Shown: positions 26,335-35,581 of the stretch, one piece after another | How the letters are laid out: every line of letters starts with the position of its first letter | Numbering within the stretch: position 1 is the stretch's first letter | Notes under the pieces: generated by a model | Told to the model about the DNA's origin: nothing | The model's database searches: none | The model's input: the letters and a program-made list of their open reading frames with translations, nothing else | Position numbers and translations under genes: made by a program | NCBI RefSeq assembly: GCF_016735515.1 | Contig: NZ_JAERQZ010000001.1 | Coordinates: 1,302,001-1,366,000 of the forward strand | From: Piscinibacter sp. HJYY11 | GTDB taxonomy: Bacteria > Pseudomonadota > Gammaproteobacteria > Burkholderiales > Burkholderiaceae_C | Direction of reading: 5' to 3' | DNA: 64,000 bases

Positions 26335-27612
26335 TCAATAGAACCAGCGCAGCGGCACGAGCACCGTCTGCGGGAAGAGCACCATGAGAAACAGCACCGC
26401 GAACTGGGCGGCCATGAAGGGCAGCACCCCGCGCGTGACTTCGTCCATCTTCATGCGGCCGACACCGGCCACCACATTGAGGACGGTGCCCACCGGCGGC
26501 GTGACCAGGCCGATGGAGTTGTTGATGATGAAGAGCACGCCGAAGTACACGGGGTCGATGCCCGCGGCCTTGACGAGCGGCATCAGCACCGGCGTGAGGA
26601 TCAGGATCGTGGGCGTCATGTCCATCGCCGTGCCCACCAGCATCACGAGCAGCATGATCGCGATCAGCAGCAGCGTCTGGTTGTCCAGCAGCGGGCGCAG
26701 CAGGTCCACCACCTGCGCGGGCAGGTTGGCCACCGTGATGAGCCAGGCCGACACCATCGCCGAGGCCACCAGGAACATCACCACTGCCGTGGTCCGGGCC
26801 GCCGTGACGAAGACGCGCACCAGCGCCTGAAGCGTCAGCTCGCGGTACACCACCGTCGTGACGAAGAGCGCATAGACGGCCGCGACGACCGCCGCTTCGG
26901 TGGGCGTGAACACGCCCATGCGCAGGCCCACCAGGATGAAGACGGGCAGCAGCAGCGCCCACACCGCCTCGCGTGCCGCCGTCCACACTTCCGCGCGCGT
27001 CTTGCGCGGGGGAAGCGTCAGCGTCTCCTTACGGCCCACCCACCACCAGGTGAGTGCCAGGGCCAGCCCGATCATGATGCCGGGCACGATGCCGGCGAGG
27101 AAGAGCTTGCTGATCGAGACGTTGGCCGCCACGCCGAAGATCACGAAGCCGATGCTCGGCGGAATGATCGGGCCGATGACACCCGAGGCCGCGATCAGCC
27201 CGCCCGACACCTGCTTCTTGTGCCCGGCTGCGATCATCATCGGCAGCAGCAGCGCGGTCAGCGCCGCCGCGTCGGCCACGGCCGAGCCTGAGAGTGCCGA
27301 CAGCAGGCAGGCCGCGAGGATCACCACGTAGCCCAGCCCGCCCTTCACGTGGCCCACGAGCGCCAGCGCGAAGTTGACGATGCGCTGCGACAACCCGCCC
27401 ACGTTCATGATCTCTCCGGCGAGCATGAAGAACGGCACCGCCAGCAGCGGGAAGCTGTCGGCACCGTTGATGAAGTTCTGCGCGAGGATCTGCGCATCGA
27501 AGAGGCCCAGGTGCCACATCAGCGCCACACCGCTCGCGAGCAGCGCGTAGGCGATGGGGATGCCCAGCGCCATCGCGCCGATCAGGCTGCCGAGGAAGAT
27601 GAAGACGGTCAT
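26335..27612 (-). CDS. TRAP transporter large permease (DctM)
   Basis: 425 residues with about 12 membrane segments. It shows the DctM blocks SFPLLAVPFFMLAGEIMN, ALSGSAVADAAALTALLLPMM and GLVTPPVGTVLNVVAGV. It is the Na+-coupled translocation subunit that works with the DctQ and DctP proteins encoded upstream. Its ATG overlaps the DctQ stop as ATGA, so the two are made together. The substrate is probably a sugar acid, given the dehydratases in the same operon. Confidence 0.93.
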   Translation of the reverse strand: MTVFIFLGSLIGAMALGIPIAYALLASGVALMWHLGLFDAQILAQNFINGADSFPLLAVPFFMLAGEIMNVGGLSQRIVNFALALVGHVKGGLGYVVILAACLLSALSGSAVADAAALTALLLPMMIAAGHKKQVSGGLIAASGVIGPIIPPSIGFVIFGVAANVSISKLFLAGIVPGIMIGLALALTWWWVGRKETLTLPPRKTRAEVWTAAREAVWALLLPVFILVGLRMGVFTPTEAAVVAAVYALFVTTVVYRELTLQALVRVFVTAARTTAVVMFLVASAMVSAWLITVANLPAQVVDLLRPLLDNQTLLLIAIMLLVMLVGTAMDMTPTILILTPVLMPLVKAAGIDPVYFGVLFIINNSIGLVTPPVGTVLNVVAGVGRMKMDEVTRGVLPFMAAQFAVLFLMVLFPQTVLVPLRWFY

Positions 27613-28205
27613 GGCCGTGTGCCCCGCGGTCCGTCGCCCGGCTGCGCATCGTGGTGCGCCAGGTTGGCCTGCAAGGCTTCGAGCTCGGCCTGCTCTTCCG
27701 ATTCCTTGACGGCCACCAGCTCGCCCTCTTGCAATTGGCCGGTCAGCAGCCGCGCGAGCCGCAACAGCAGCAAGAGCCCCGCGCAGACCGAGAAGACCAC
27801 GCCCGATGCGTAGAAGGCAGCCACCGGAGCACCGGTGACCGGCGCGGCCACGTCCATGTTCAGACGGGCCTGCTGCCAGCTGCCCTGGAGGAACAGCCAG
27901 GTCACGTACAGCATGAGCAGGTGGCCCACCAGCAGGCAGGCCTTCTTGCCCGCCACCGGCAGGCGCGACACCAGCATGTCGGTGCCCAGATGGCCACCTT
28001 CCTTGAGCGCCACCACGGCGCCCATGAAGCACAGCCAGACGAACAGCCAGCGCGCGACTTCTTCGCTGACCGCGATGCCGGAGTTGAAGGCATAGCGCAG
28101 CACGACGTTGCCGAACACCAGCACCACCATCACCGCGAGCGCCGCGGCGATCAGCAGATCGATCGCGCGGCAGAAGCGCTCGATGGCCACGTCAAGCACG
28201 CTCAC
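27609..28205 (-). CDS. TRAP transporter small permease (DctQ)
   Basis: 198 residues from a GTG at 28205 that overlaps the upstream FAH gene's stop as GTGA. Four hydrophobic helices and the DctQ block EEVARWLFVWLCFMGAVVALKEGGHLG (core ARWLFVWLCFMGA) identify it. The C-terminus has an extra acidic, Gln-rich cytoplasmic tail (VAVKESEEQAELEALQANLA). It forms the membrane complex with DctM. Confidence 0.9.
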   Translation of the reverse strand: MSVLDVAIERFCRAIDLLIAAALAVMVVLVFGNVVLRYAFNSGIAVSEEVARWLFVWLCFMGAVVALKEGGHLGTDMLVSRLPVAGKKACLLVGHLLMLYVTWLFLQGSWQQARLNMDVAAPVTGAPVAAFYASGVVFSVCAGLLLLLRLARLLTGQLQEGELVAVKESEEQAELEALQANLAHHDAQPGDGPRGTRP

Positions 28206-29416
28206 AACCGCGCCCCCTGCAGCAGGCCGCGCTCGGCCAGGTTGGCGATGAGGGCCCGCAGCCCGAAGCGCCAGGGCGGCGCAGCCTCGCTGTGCGTCAC
28301 CCGGTTCTGCAGGCCGCCCAGCCAGCGGCTGTGGATGGTGACCACGTCGCCCAGCTTGTGGGTGAAGCCGCCGCCGGGCTGGTCGCGGTCTTCGGTAGGC
28401 GCGAAGAGCGTGCCGAGGAACAGCATGAAACCGTCGGGGTACTGGTGGCAGGCGGTCGTCTGCGCCACCAGGTCGACCGGATCGCGGCTGATACTGGCCA
28501 TGGTGTTGATGCCGCGCAGCGTGAAGCCATCGGCGCCGCTCACGTGCAGGTGCACGGTCTCGCGGCGCAACTCGTCGAGGCCGAAGCCGTCGTCGAACAA
28601 TCGGATGAATGGGCCGATGGCGCAGGACGCGTTGTTGTCCTTGGCCTTGCCGAGCAGCAGTGCGCTGCGGCCTTCGATGTCGCGCAGGTTGACGTCGTTG
28701 CCGAGCGCGGCGCCGACGATGCCGCCGCGGCTGTTGACGGCCAGCACGACCTCGGGCTCGGGGTTGTTCCAGGCGGAGTCGGCGCGGATGCCGATGTCCT
28801 GGCCATGCCCCACCGCGGCGAGCACCGGCGCCTTGGTGAAGACCTCGGCATCGGGCCCGATGCCGACCTCCAGGTACTGCGACCACAGCTTCTTCTGCTG
28901 CAGCAGCTCCTTGAGCGCCTGCGCCTGCGGCGAGCCGGGGCGGATGTCGGACAGGCTGTCGCCGATCAGCGCGGTGACCTGGGTGCGCAGCCCGTCGGCG
29001 CGACTCGCGTCGCCGCCCGCCTGCTCCTCGATCACACGCTCGATCATGCTGGCAGCGAAGGTCACGCCGGCGGCCTTGACCACCTGCAGGTCGCAAGGCG
29101 CCAACAGCCGCGGCATGCTGTTGTCACTCCCATCGCCCTGGCTGTTGTCGAGCAGCGCATCGACCGTGCACACGAACTCGCCGGCCACGGCGCGCACGGC
29201 CTGCGACGGCGCGTCGGTTTCGAGCAGCGTGCTCATGGTGGCGAAGTGCCGGCTCAGGTCGAACACACCTTCGGGGCGCAGCACCACCACGGCCGGGCCG
29301 GCCGGCGTGCCGGGCCGCCAGACACGGGCCACCAGCGTGCCGGCCAGGCCGTCTTGGGGCAGCACGGGGTGCAGGCCATCGGTGCGCTCGGGCAAGGCGG
29401 TCGTGGTGGCAGTCAT
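28202..29416 (-). CDS. Fumarylacetoacetate hydrolase-family dehydratase (Weimberg XylX-like)
   Basis: A 404-residue FAH-superfamily enzyme. Metal-site blocks are visible: GIGPDAEVFTKAPVL, NNPEPEVVLAVNSRG with Glu pairs, and LGNDVNLRDIEGRSALLLGKAKDN. Members of this length located beside an IlvD/Edd dehydratase are typically 2-keto-3-deoxy-pentonate (xylonate/arabinonate) dehydratases, which give alpha-ketoglutarate semialdehyde in the Weimberg route. Here it follows the IlvD/Edd gene by 19 bases and precedes the TRAP genes. The dehydrogenase that would finish the pathway is not in this window. Confidence 0.8.
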   Translation of the reverse strand: MTATTTALPERTDGLHPVLPQDGLAGTLVARVWRPGTPAGPAVVVLRPEGVFDLSRHFATMSTLLETDAPSQAVRAVAGEFVCTVDALLDNSQGDGSDNSMPRLLAPCDLQVVKAAGVTFAASMIERVIEEQAGGDASRADGLRTQVTALIGDSLSDIRPGSPQAQALKELLQQKKLWSQYLEVGIGPDAEVFTKAPVLAAVGHGQDIGIRADSAWNNPEPEVVLAVNSRGGIVGAALGNDVNLRDIEGRSALLLGKAKDNNASCAIGPFIRLFDDGFGLDELRRETVHLHVSGADGFTLRGINTMASISRDPVDLVAQTTACHQYPDGFMLFLGTLFAPTEDRDQPGGGFTHKLGDVVTIHSRWLGGLQNRVTHSEAAPPWRFGLRALIANLAERGLLQGARL

Positions 29417-29435
29417 TCAGTTTCCTCAGGCGTCG

Positions 29436-31217
29436 TCAGTGGTTGTGGCGCGGGGTGCGTTCGGCGATGCGGCGGTACTTCAGCGCCATGTCGAGCGTGG
29501 CGCCGTCCACCAGCTGGCCGGTGTGGCTTCGGTACATCTCTTCCCAGGGCGACTGGCTCGGCGGCACGGCCGGGGCCGGCAGCTCGCGCTTGCGGCGCGC
29601 GATCTCGTCGACCGGCACCAGCGCGTCGCAGCGGCCGGCCTGCAGGTCGATGCGGATCACGTCGCCTGTCTGCAGCCAGCTCAAGCCACCGCCGGCAGCG
29701 CTCTCGGGCGACACGTTCAGGATGGACGGGCTGTCGGCCGTGCCCGACTGGCGGCCGTCGCCGAGCGTGGGCAGCGCGAGGATGCCGCGCTGGATCAGCG
29801 CATCGGGCGGCTGCATGTTGACCACCTCGGCCGAGCCCGGCCAGCCGATGGGGCCCGCGCCGCGCATCACCAGGATGCAGCCTTCGTCGATCTCGAGCGC
29901 CGGGTCGTTGATGCGGGCGTGGTAGTCGTCGGCGCCGTCGAAGACCACGGCACGCGCCTCGAACACGCCCTCGTGCCCCGGCCGGCTCAGATAGCGCTCG
30001 CGGAAGCGCTGCGAGATCACCGAGGTCTTCATGATCCCGAAGTCGAACAGGTTGCCGCGCAGCACCAGGAAGCCGGCCTTGTGCATGAGCGGTGCGTCGA
30101 ACGGCCGGATCACCTCGCGATCGGTCGGCGCACGGCCCTCGATGTTCTGCGCCACCGTCTTGCCGGTGACGCTCGCGCAGTCGCCATGCAGCACGCCGGC
30201 CTGCTGCAGCTCCCACATCAGCGCCGGCACGCCGCCGGCGCGGAAGAAGCGTTCGCCGAGGAACCGGCCGGCGGGCTGCATGTCCAGCAGCAGCGGCAGG
30301 TCGTAGGCGTGCTCGGTCCAGTCTTCGGGTCGCAGCTCCACGCCGGCATGGCGCGCCATCGCCATGATGTGGACCTGCGCGTTTGTGGAGCCGCCCGCCA
30401 CGCTCACGAGCGCCAGCGCGTTGAGAAAACTCTCGCGCGTCAGGATGCGTGAGGGCCGCAGGTCCTCGAAGGCCATGCCGACGATGCGCCGGCCGGTTTC
30501 GTAGGCCATCTGGCCACGCTCGCGGTACGGCGCGGGAATGGCGGCACAGCCCGGCAGCGACAAGCCCAGCACCTCCGCCACGGCATTCATCGTGGAGGCC
30601 GTGCCCATGGTGTTGCAGTGGCCGGCCGAAGGCGCGCTGCTGCAGGCGCGCTGCATGAACTCTTCTTCGTCGATCTGGCCGGCCGCCAGTTGTCGGCGGC
30701 TGCGCCAGATCACCGTGCCCGAGCCCACCAGTTCACCGTCGTGCCAGCCATCCAGCATCGGCCCGCCCGACAGCACGATGGCCGGGATGTCGACGGTCGA
30801 CGCGGCCATGATGCCGGCCGGCGTGGTCTTGTCGCAGCCGGTGGTGAGCACCACCGCATCGATCGGGTAGCCGTAGAGGATCTCCACCAACCCCATGTAG
30901 GCGAGGTTGCGGTCCAGCGCTGCACTCGGGCGGCGGCAGTTCTCGAAGATCGGGTGCACCGGGAATTCCATCGGAATGCCGCCGGCGTCGCGGATGCCGT
31001 CTCGCACGCGGCGCGACAGCTCGAGGTGGATGCGGTTGCACGGCGACAGGTCGCTGCCCGTCTGTGCGATGCCGATGATGGGCCGGCCCGAGCGCAGCTC
31101 TTCGGGTGTCAGTCCGTAGTTCATGAAGCGCTCGAGGTAGAGCGCCGTCATGTCGGAACGCTGGGGGTCGGCAAACCATTCGCGCGAGCGAAAGCGCCGG
31201 CCGGCTCGGTGGTCCAT
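29436..31217 (-). CDS. IlvD/Edd-family sugar-acid dehydratase (xylonate/arabinonate type)
   Basis: 593 residues from the ATG at 31217, the usual length for pentonate dehydratases of the IlvD/Edd family. Cluster Cys residues are present in GSDLSPCNRIH, TGCDKTTPAG and SAGHCNTMGTASTMN, matching an Fe-S cluster plus Mg2+ active site. It dehydrates an aldonic acid to a 2-keto-3-deoxy acid. Its partner FAH enzyme lies just downstream and a TRAP receptor just upstream (62-base gap). Xylonate, arabinonate or a related acid derived from xylan is the most likely substrate. Confidence 0.88.
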   Translation of the reverse strand: MDHRAGRRFRSREWFADPQRSDMTALYLERFMNYGLTPEELRSGRPIIGIAQTGSDLSPCNRIHLELSRRVRDGIRDAGGIPMEFPVHPIFENCRRPSAALDRNLAYMGLVEILYGYPIDAVVLTTGCDKTTPAGIMAASTVDIPAIVLSGGPMLDGWHDGELVGSGTVIWRSRRQLAAGQIDEEEFMQRACSSAPSAGHCNTMGTASTMNAVAEVLGLSLPGCAAIPAPYRERGQMAYETGRRIVGMAFEDLRPSRILTRESFLNALALVSVAGGSTNAQVHIMAMARHAGVELRPEDWTEHAYDLPLLLDMQPAGRFLGERFFRAGGVPALMWELQQAGVLHGDCASVTGKTVAQNIEGRAPTDREVIRPFDAPLMHKAGFLVLRGNLFDFGIMKTSVISQRFRERYLSRPGHEGVFEARAVVFDGADDYHARINDPALEIDEGCILVMRGAGPIGWPGSAEVVNMQPPDALIQRGILALPTLGDGRQSGTADSPSILNVSPESAAGGGLSWLQTGDVIRIDLQAGRCDALVPVDEIARRKRELPAPAVPPSQSPWEEMYRSHTGQLVDGATLDMALKYRRIAERTPRHNH

Positions 31218-31279
31218 GGCCGTCGTCGGGGAAAGAAGATGAATGGAAGGCGGCGGCGCCGCCTTCGCGAGGGCGAGAG

Positions 31280-32299
31280 CTACTTCGCGGCGGTCGCGCC
31301 GCTGCGCACCTTGGCGAGCTCGGCGTTCAGCTCGGCGGTCGTGTCTTCGCCGAACTCCTTGCTGAACTTGGCGAGCACCGGCTGCAGCTTGCTGCGCATC
31401 CTGGCCTGCTCGGCCGCGGGCAGCTCGGTGATCTGCATGCCGGCCTTCTTCAGGTCGGCCAGGGCCGTGTCGGAGAACGCGCGGATGGTCTTGCGCTCGA
31501 AGAGCGTTGCTTCGCGCGCCGCGTCCTGCACGATCTTGCGTTCGTCGGCCGAGAGGCCGTCCCAGGTCTTCTTCGACAGCAGCAGCACCCACGCGCTGTA
31601 CATGTGCCGCGACAGCACCATGTGCTTCTGCACTTCGTAGAACTTGCTGGCGAGGATGGTGGCCGCCGGGTTCTCCTGCCCGTCGACCGCCGCCTGCTCC
31701 ATCGCGGTGTAGAGCTCGGTGAAGGGCATGGGCGTGGCGTTGGCGCCAAGTGCGTTGAAGGTGTCAAGAAACAGCGGGCTCTGGATGACGCGCAGCTTCA
31801 GGCCGCTCAGGTCGTCGGCCTTCTGCACCGGGCGGCGCGAGTTGGTGACGTGGCGGAAGCCGTTCTCCCAGAAGCCGAGGCCGATGAGCCCCTTGTCGGG
31901 CAGCGTGGCGAGCAGCTTCTGGCCGAAGGGGCCGTCGAGCACCGCGTCGGCTTCCTTCTCGTTGTTGAAGGTCAGCGGCAGGTTCAGCACGCCGAAGGGC
32001 TTGACCAGCGAGACCAGCGTGGAGCTGTCGGGGATGGTCATCTCCAGCGTGCCGCCGCGAAGGGCCGAGGTCATGCTGATGTCGTTGCCGAGGGAGCCGC
32101 TGGTGTAGACCCGCGCGGTGATCTTGCCGCCGCTCTTGGCGGCCAGCTGATCGGCGAAGAACTTGAGCGCCTTCGCCTGCGGATGCTCTTCGTTGAGGCC
32201 CGTGCCGATCTTGAACACGTGCTCCTTGACCTGCGCCGACGCCGGGCCGACCAGTGCCGCCAGCAGGGCTGCGGCCACGCCAAGTGATCTGATTTTCAT
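31280..32299 (-). CDS. TRAP transporter periplasmic receptor (DctP)
   Basis: 339 residues from the ATG at 32299 (CGGAGACATC upstream), with a signal peptide MKIRSLGVAAALLAALVGPASAQ. The mature protein has DctP features: FKIGTGLNEEHPQAKALKFFAD, then LKLRVIQSPLFLDTFNALGANATPMPFTELYTAMEQAAVDGQENP (core GLKLRVIQSP and AVDGQENP), where the Arg binds the substrate carboxylate. It is the first gene of the operon that also encodes two sugar-acid enzymes, DctQM and the xylanase. It is divergent from a GbpR-like LysR gene. Confidence 0.92.
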   Translation of the reverse strand: MKIRSLGVAAALLAALVGPASAQVKEHVFKIGTGLNEEHPQAKALKFFADQLAAKSGGKITARVYTSGSLGNDISMTSALRGGTLEMTIPDSSTLVSLVKPFGVLNLPLTFNNEKEADAVLDGPFGQKLLATLPDKGLIGLGFWENGFRHVTNSRRPVQKADDLSGLKLRVIQSPLFLDTFNALGANATPMPFTELYTAMEQAAVDGQENPAATILASKFYEVQKHMVLSRHMYSAWVLLLSKKTWDGLSADERKIVQDAAREATLFERKTIRAFSDTALADLKKAGMQITELPAAEQARMRSKLQPVLAKFSKEFGEDTTAELNAELAKVRSGATAAK

Positions 32300-32369
32300 G
32301 ATGTCTCCGAAATGATGAAGTGCGAGCTGCAGGCACCCTGCCTCGCGTGCCGGCCCTCTGTGGAGCCGA

Positions 32370-32415
32370 TCAGTGGAGCTGAAGGCTAGGTGAGCCCCCA
32401 GGCACGGTCCACTGA
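32370..32415. promoter_or_regulatory. Inverted repeat in the LysR/DctP divergent promoter
   Basis: TCAGTGGA (32370-32377) and TCCACTGA (32408-32415) are perfect inverted arms 30 bases apart, within the 140-base divergent region. LysR-type proteins bind extended sites with separated half-sites, so this could be where the adjacent regulator sits. The spacing is longer than a simple LysR box. Confidence 0.35.
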
Positions 32416-32439
32416 CTTTTTCGCTAGCATCCATTCCAA

Positions 32440-33432
32440 ATGCTGATGAGTCCGGACAAGCCCCCTGGGAAACCCTTGACGCTGGCGCAGGTCTCGCGCC
32501 TGCGCTTCCGGCATCTGCAGTTCCTCGACATCCTGGGCAAGACGCGCAACCTGCGCCTGACGGCCGAGCAGATGCACATCACGCAGCCGGCGGCGACCAA
32601 GGTGCTGATGGACATCGAGGAGATGCTGGAGTCGACGCTGTTCGATCGCCTGCCGCGCGGCATGCGGCCGAATGAACTCGGGCTCTTCACCTTGCGCTAT
32701 GCGCACGCGGCGCTCGATGGGCATCGCAAGTTCGTCGACGAGTTCAGCACGCTCAAGCAAGGCGGCCATGGGCACCTGTCGATCGGCGCCATCTCGGGCT
32801 CGGCGGCGCACCTCTTGATCGCCGCGGTGGCCGAGCTGCAGCGCCTGCGGCCGCTGCTGGTGGTCAAGGTGCTGGAGCAGAGCAGCGACCAGCTCATCGT
32901 GTGGCTGGCCGAACGCAAGATCGACGTGATGATCGGCCGCTTCACCGACGAATCGCAGCGCGCCCAGTTCCAGTACGAGAAGCTCGCCGGTGAGACCTTG
33001 CACGTCACCGCCGGCGTGCACCACCCGCTGCGCGGGCCCAATGCCCCCGGGCTGCTCGAGCTCTCGCACTGGCCGTGGATCCTCTACCCGCCGTCCACCG
33101 CGCTGCGCAGGGTGTCCGACGACATCTTCAGCCGCACCGGCCTCGCCCTCACCTCCGGCATCGTCGAGACGCCGTCGTTCCTGTTTGCGCTCGAGCTGAT
33201 GCAGAGCACCAACATGCTGTCGCTGCAGCCCGCGGCGCTGGTCGACAAGTACGTGCGGCGCGGCCTGCTGACCCACATCGCGGCCGACCTCCCCGATCGC
33301 ATGCCCGACTTCGGCCTGATCACGCTGCAGGGCGAGCCGCCCAACAGCGCCGTGCAGGCGTTCATGGACGTGATCCGCGGCCTGGCCGACCCGTCGGTCG
33401 AGGGCGTGGAGGCCGAGCGACGCGCGCGCTAG
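32440..33432 (+). CDS. LysR-family regulator, GbpR-like
   Basis: A 330-residue LysR-type activator. The N-terminal helix-turn-helix is LRLTAEQMHITQPAATKVLMDIEEML, with TQPAAT in place of the usual SQPA.S, a variant of the GbpR branch that controls sugar transport genes. The effector domain (residues ~105-310) has the usual two alpha/beta lobes. It is divergent from the TRAP/sugar-acid/xylanase operon and probably activates it in response to an imported sugar acid. Its stop codon shares CTAG with the stop of the next, convergent LysR gene. Confidence 0.88.
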   Translation: MLMSPDKPPGKPLTLAQVSRLRFRHLQFLDILGKTRNLRLTAEQMHITQPAATKVLMDIEEMLESTLFDRLPRGMRPNELGLFTLRYAHAALDGHRKFVDEFSTLKQGGHGHLSIGAISGSAAHLLIAAVAELQRLRPLLVVKVLEQSSDQLIVWLAERKIDVMIGRFTDESQRAQFQYEKLAGETLHVTAGVHHPLRGPNAPGLLELSHWPWILYPPSTALRRVSDDIFSRTGLALTSGIVETPSFLFALELMQSTNMLSLQPAALVDKYVRRGLLTHIAADLPDRMPDFGLITLQGEPPNSAVQAFMDVIRGLADPSVEGVEAERRAR

Positions 33433-34358
33433 CCGGGCCGCCGCCGCTTGCGGCCCGGGGCAGGCGCCTGCCCGATGTCGGCGAAGAACTCATAGAGCTG
33501 CTGGGCGGCCGGCGCCAGGGTGCGGCCGCGCTTGCGGATGAGGCCGACCACGCGGGTGACCTCGGGCTCGACGAGCGGCACGCTCACCAGCACCGGGTGG
33601 TTCTTCGCCGGCATCGCGAGCGAGGGCACGGCCGCCACGCCCAGCCCCGCTTCCACCAGGCCCAGCAGCGTCGTGACGTGCTGGGCCTCATACAAGCCCT
33701 GGGGCCGGTCGCCCTGCCCGGCCAGCGCCTGGTCCATCAGCAGGCGGTTGCCGGAGGCCCGGCTCACGGTGATGAAGTCGTGCGCCGAGAGGTCGCGCCA
33801 GGTTACCTTGCGCTTCGTCGCCAAGGGGTGGTCGCGGCGGCACGCGGCCACGAAGCGCTCTTCGAGCAGCGGCTCGAAAGCGATGTCGGCTTCCTGGCCG
33901 CCGATGAAGTTGAGGCCGAAGTCGGCCTCGTTGCGTGACACCGCCGCCAGCACTTCGTTCGCGCTGGCATCGAACACCTTCACCCGGATCTTCGGGTAGC
34001 GGTCGCGGTAGCGCTTGATGACCTGCGACAGGTAGTAGTAGACGGTGGAAGGCACGCAGGCGATCGTCACCTCGCCCATGCGCGTGGCGGCGATGCCCTT
34101 GATGCCGAGCAGCGTGGCGTCGAGTTCGTCGAGCATCGCCTGCACCTTGCGGGCGAAGTCGCGACCCACCGCGGTGAGGCTCACGCGGCGCGTGGTCCGC
34201 TCGAGCAGCTTGACGCCGAGCGCTTCTTCCAGCTTCTCGATGCGCCGGCTGAACGCGGGCTGCGAGATGTTGACCGCCTCGGCGGCCAGCCGGAAGTTGG
34301 ACAGCTCGGCCACGGCACGAAAGGCCTGCAGGTCATTGAGGTCGAAGTTCAGGGCCAT
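33429..34358 (-). CDS. LysR-family regulator of the PrpF/itaconate-type cluster
   Basis: 309 residues from the ATG at 34358, with AGGAGA about 8 bases upstream; a GTG at 34376 would add six residues. A classical LysR HTH (NFRLAAEAVNISQPAFSRRIEKLE) is followed by a two-lobed effector domain containing GEVTIACVPSTVYYYLSQVIKRYR. The C-terminus is basic (RKRRRPG). It is divergent from the PrpF-type gene at 34469, so it is the likely activator of the aconitate/itaconate-type operon. Itaconate loci in other bacteria also carry a LysR gene. Confidence 0.88.
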   Translation of the reverse strand: MALNFDLNDLQAFRAVAELSNFRLAAEAVNISQPAFSRRIEKLEEALGVKLLERTTRRVSLTAVGRDFARKVQAMLDELDATLLGIKGIAATRMGEVTIACVPSTVYYYLSQVIKRYRDRYPKIRVKVFDASANEVLAAVSRNEADFGLNFIGGQEADIAFEPLLEERFVAACRRDHPLATKRKVTWRDLSAHDFITVSRASGNRLLMDQALAGQGDRPQGLYEAQHVTTLLGLVEAGLGVAAVPSLAMPAKNHPVLVSVPLVEPEVTRVVGLIRKRGRTLAPAAQQLYEFFADIGQAPAPGRKRRRPG

Positions 34359-34396
34359 CTCCCGTTCTCCTGCCACGGTGTTTGCAGGTGCCGATT

Positions 34397-34416
34397 ATTG
34401 CGCCACATCGATCAAT
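34397..34416. promoter_or_regulatory. Candidate LysR box
   Basis: ATTG-N12-CAAT (34397-34416) forms a dyad containing the T-N(11-12)-A spacing of LysR sites, in the 110-base divergent gap. It is the only AT-rich dyad there. This is weak evidence on its own. Confidence 0.35.
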
Positions 34417-34468
34417 CCATCAGAACAATGCAATTCACAGACAGGGTCTCGCTGCGGATCATTCCGCC

Positions 34469-35581
34469 ATGTCTTCCATCACCCTGCCCTGTGTCCTGAT
34501 GCGCGCCGGCACCTCGCGCGGGCCGTTCTTCCTGCGCGAGTGGCTGCCCGAGGATGACCTGGCACGTGACCAGGCGCTGATCGGCGCCATCGGCGCGTCC
34601 GACCTGCTGCAGGTCGACGGCGTGGGCGGCGGCAGCACCTTGACCAGCAAGGTCGCGATCGTGTCGCGCTCCACCCAGCCGGACTGCGACGTGGACTACC
34701 TCTTCGCGCAGGTCGGCGTGGGGCAGCAGTCGGTCGACACCCGGCCCAACTGCGGGAACATGCTGGCGGGCGTGGGCCCCTTCGCGATCGAGCAGGGGCT
34801 GCTCGACGCGGCCGAGGGCGTGACGACGGTGCGGGTGTTCAACGTCAACACCCGCTCGCGCATCGACGTGACGGTGCAGACACCCGGCCGCCAGGTCCGC
34901 TACGACGGCGACGTGCGCATCGACGGTGTGGCCGGCACGGCCGCGCCGATCCGGCTCAACTTCCTCGACGCATGGGGCTCGGTGACCGGCAGCGTCTTCC
35001 CGACCGGCCACCGCATGGACGTGGTCGACGGCGTGGAGATGACCTGCATCGACGCCGCCATGCCGCTCATGATCATCCGCGCGGCGGACCTCGGCGTGAC
35101 GGGCCGCGAGACCCCCACGCAACTCGATGCACACCCCGGCCTGCTCGACCGCATCGAAGGCTTGCGTCGCCAGGCCGGCGAGTTGATGGGCCTGGGCGAC
35201 GTGTCGAACAGCGTCATTCCGAAGCCCGTGCTGGTGAGCGCCGGCGACAGCCCGGCCAGCATCACCTCGCGCTACTTCACGCCGCGGCGCTGCCATGCCT
35301 CGCATGCCGCCACCGGCGCCATCGGCGTGGCCACTGCGTTCGCGCTGCCAGGCACGGTGGCATCGGGCAGCGGGCTGCCGGCCGGCGACCACGACGTGGT
35401 GGTGCTGCACCCGCAAGGCCGCATCGACGTGACCGTGACGGTCGACGGCCGCGGCCAGGACGCGCGCATCCAGCGCGCCGCGCTGATCCGCACGGCCAGA
35501 AAGATCATGCAGGGCGACCTGCACGTGCCGAGCTATGTGTTTTCAAGACCCCCAATGCCCGAGATGGCAGGAGACAAGCCC
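34469..35581 (+). CDS. PrpF-family isomerase, reading through into the next gene
   Basis: 371 codons from the ATG at 34469 to the ATG of the Bug receptor, the usual PrpF length, but with no in-frame stop. PrpF enzymes are diaminopimelate-epimerase-fold proteins that move the double bond or isomerise aconitate-type acids. Family blocks are ITLPCVLMRAGTSRGPFF, VDGVGGGSTLTSKVAIVS, NCGNMLAGVGPFAIEQG and HASHAATGAIGVATA. In a cluster with itaconate-type genes the likely reaction is cis/trans-aconitate isomerisation; methylaconitate or oxalomesaconate are alternatives. In the +1 frame a TGA at 35583-35585 would overlap the next ATG as ATGA, which suggests that a frameshift close to the C-terminus removed the normal stop. 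Confidence 0.8.
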
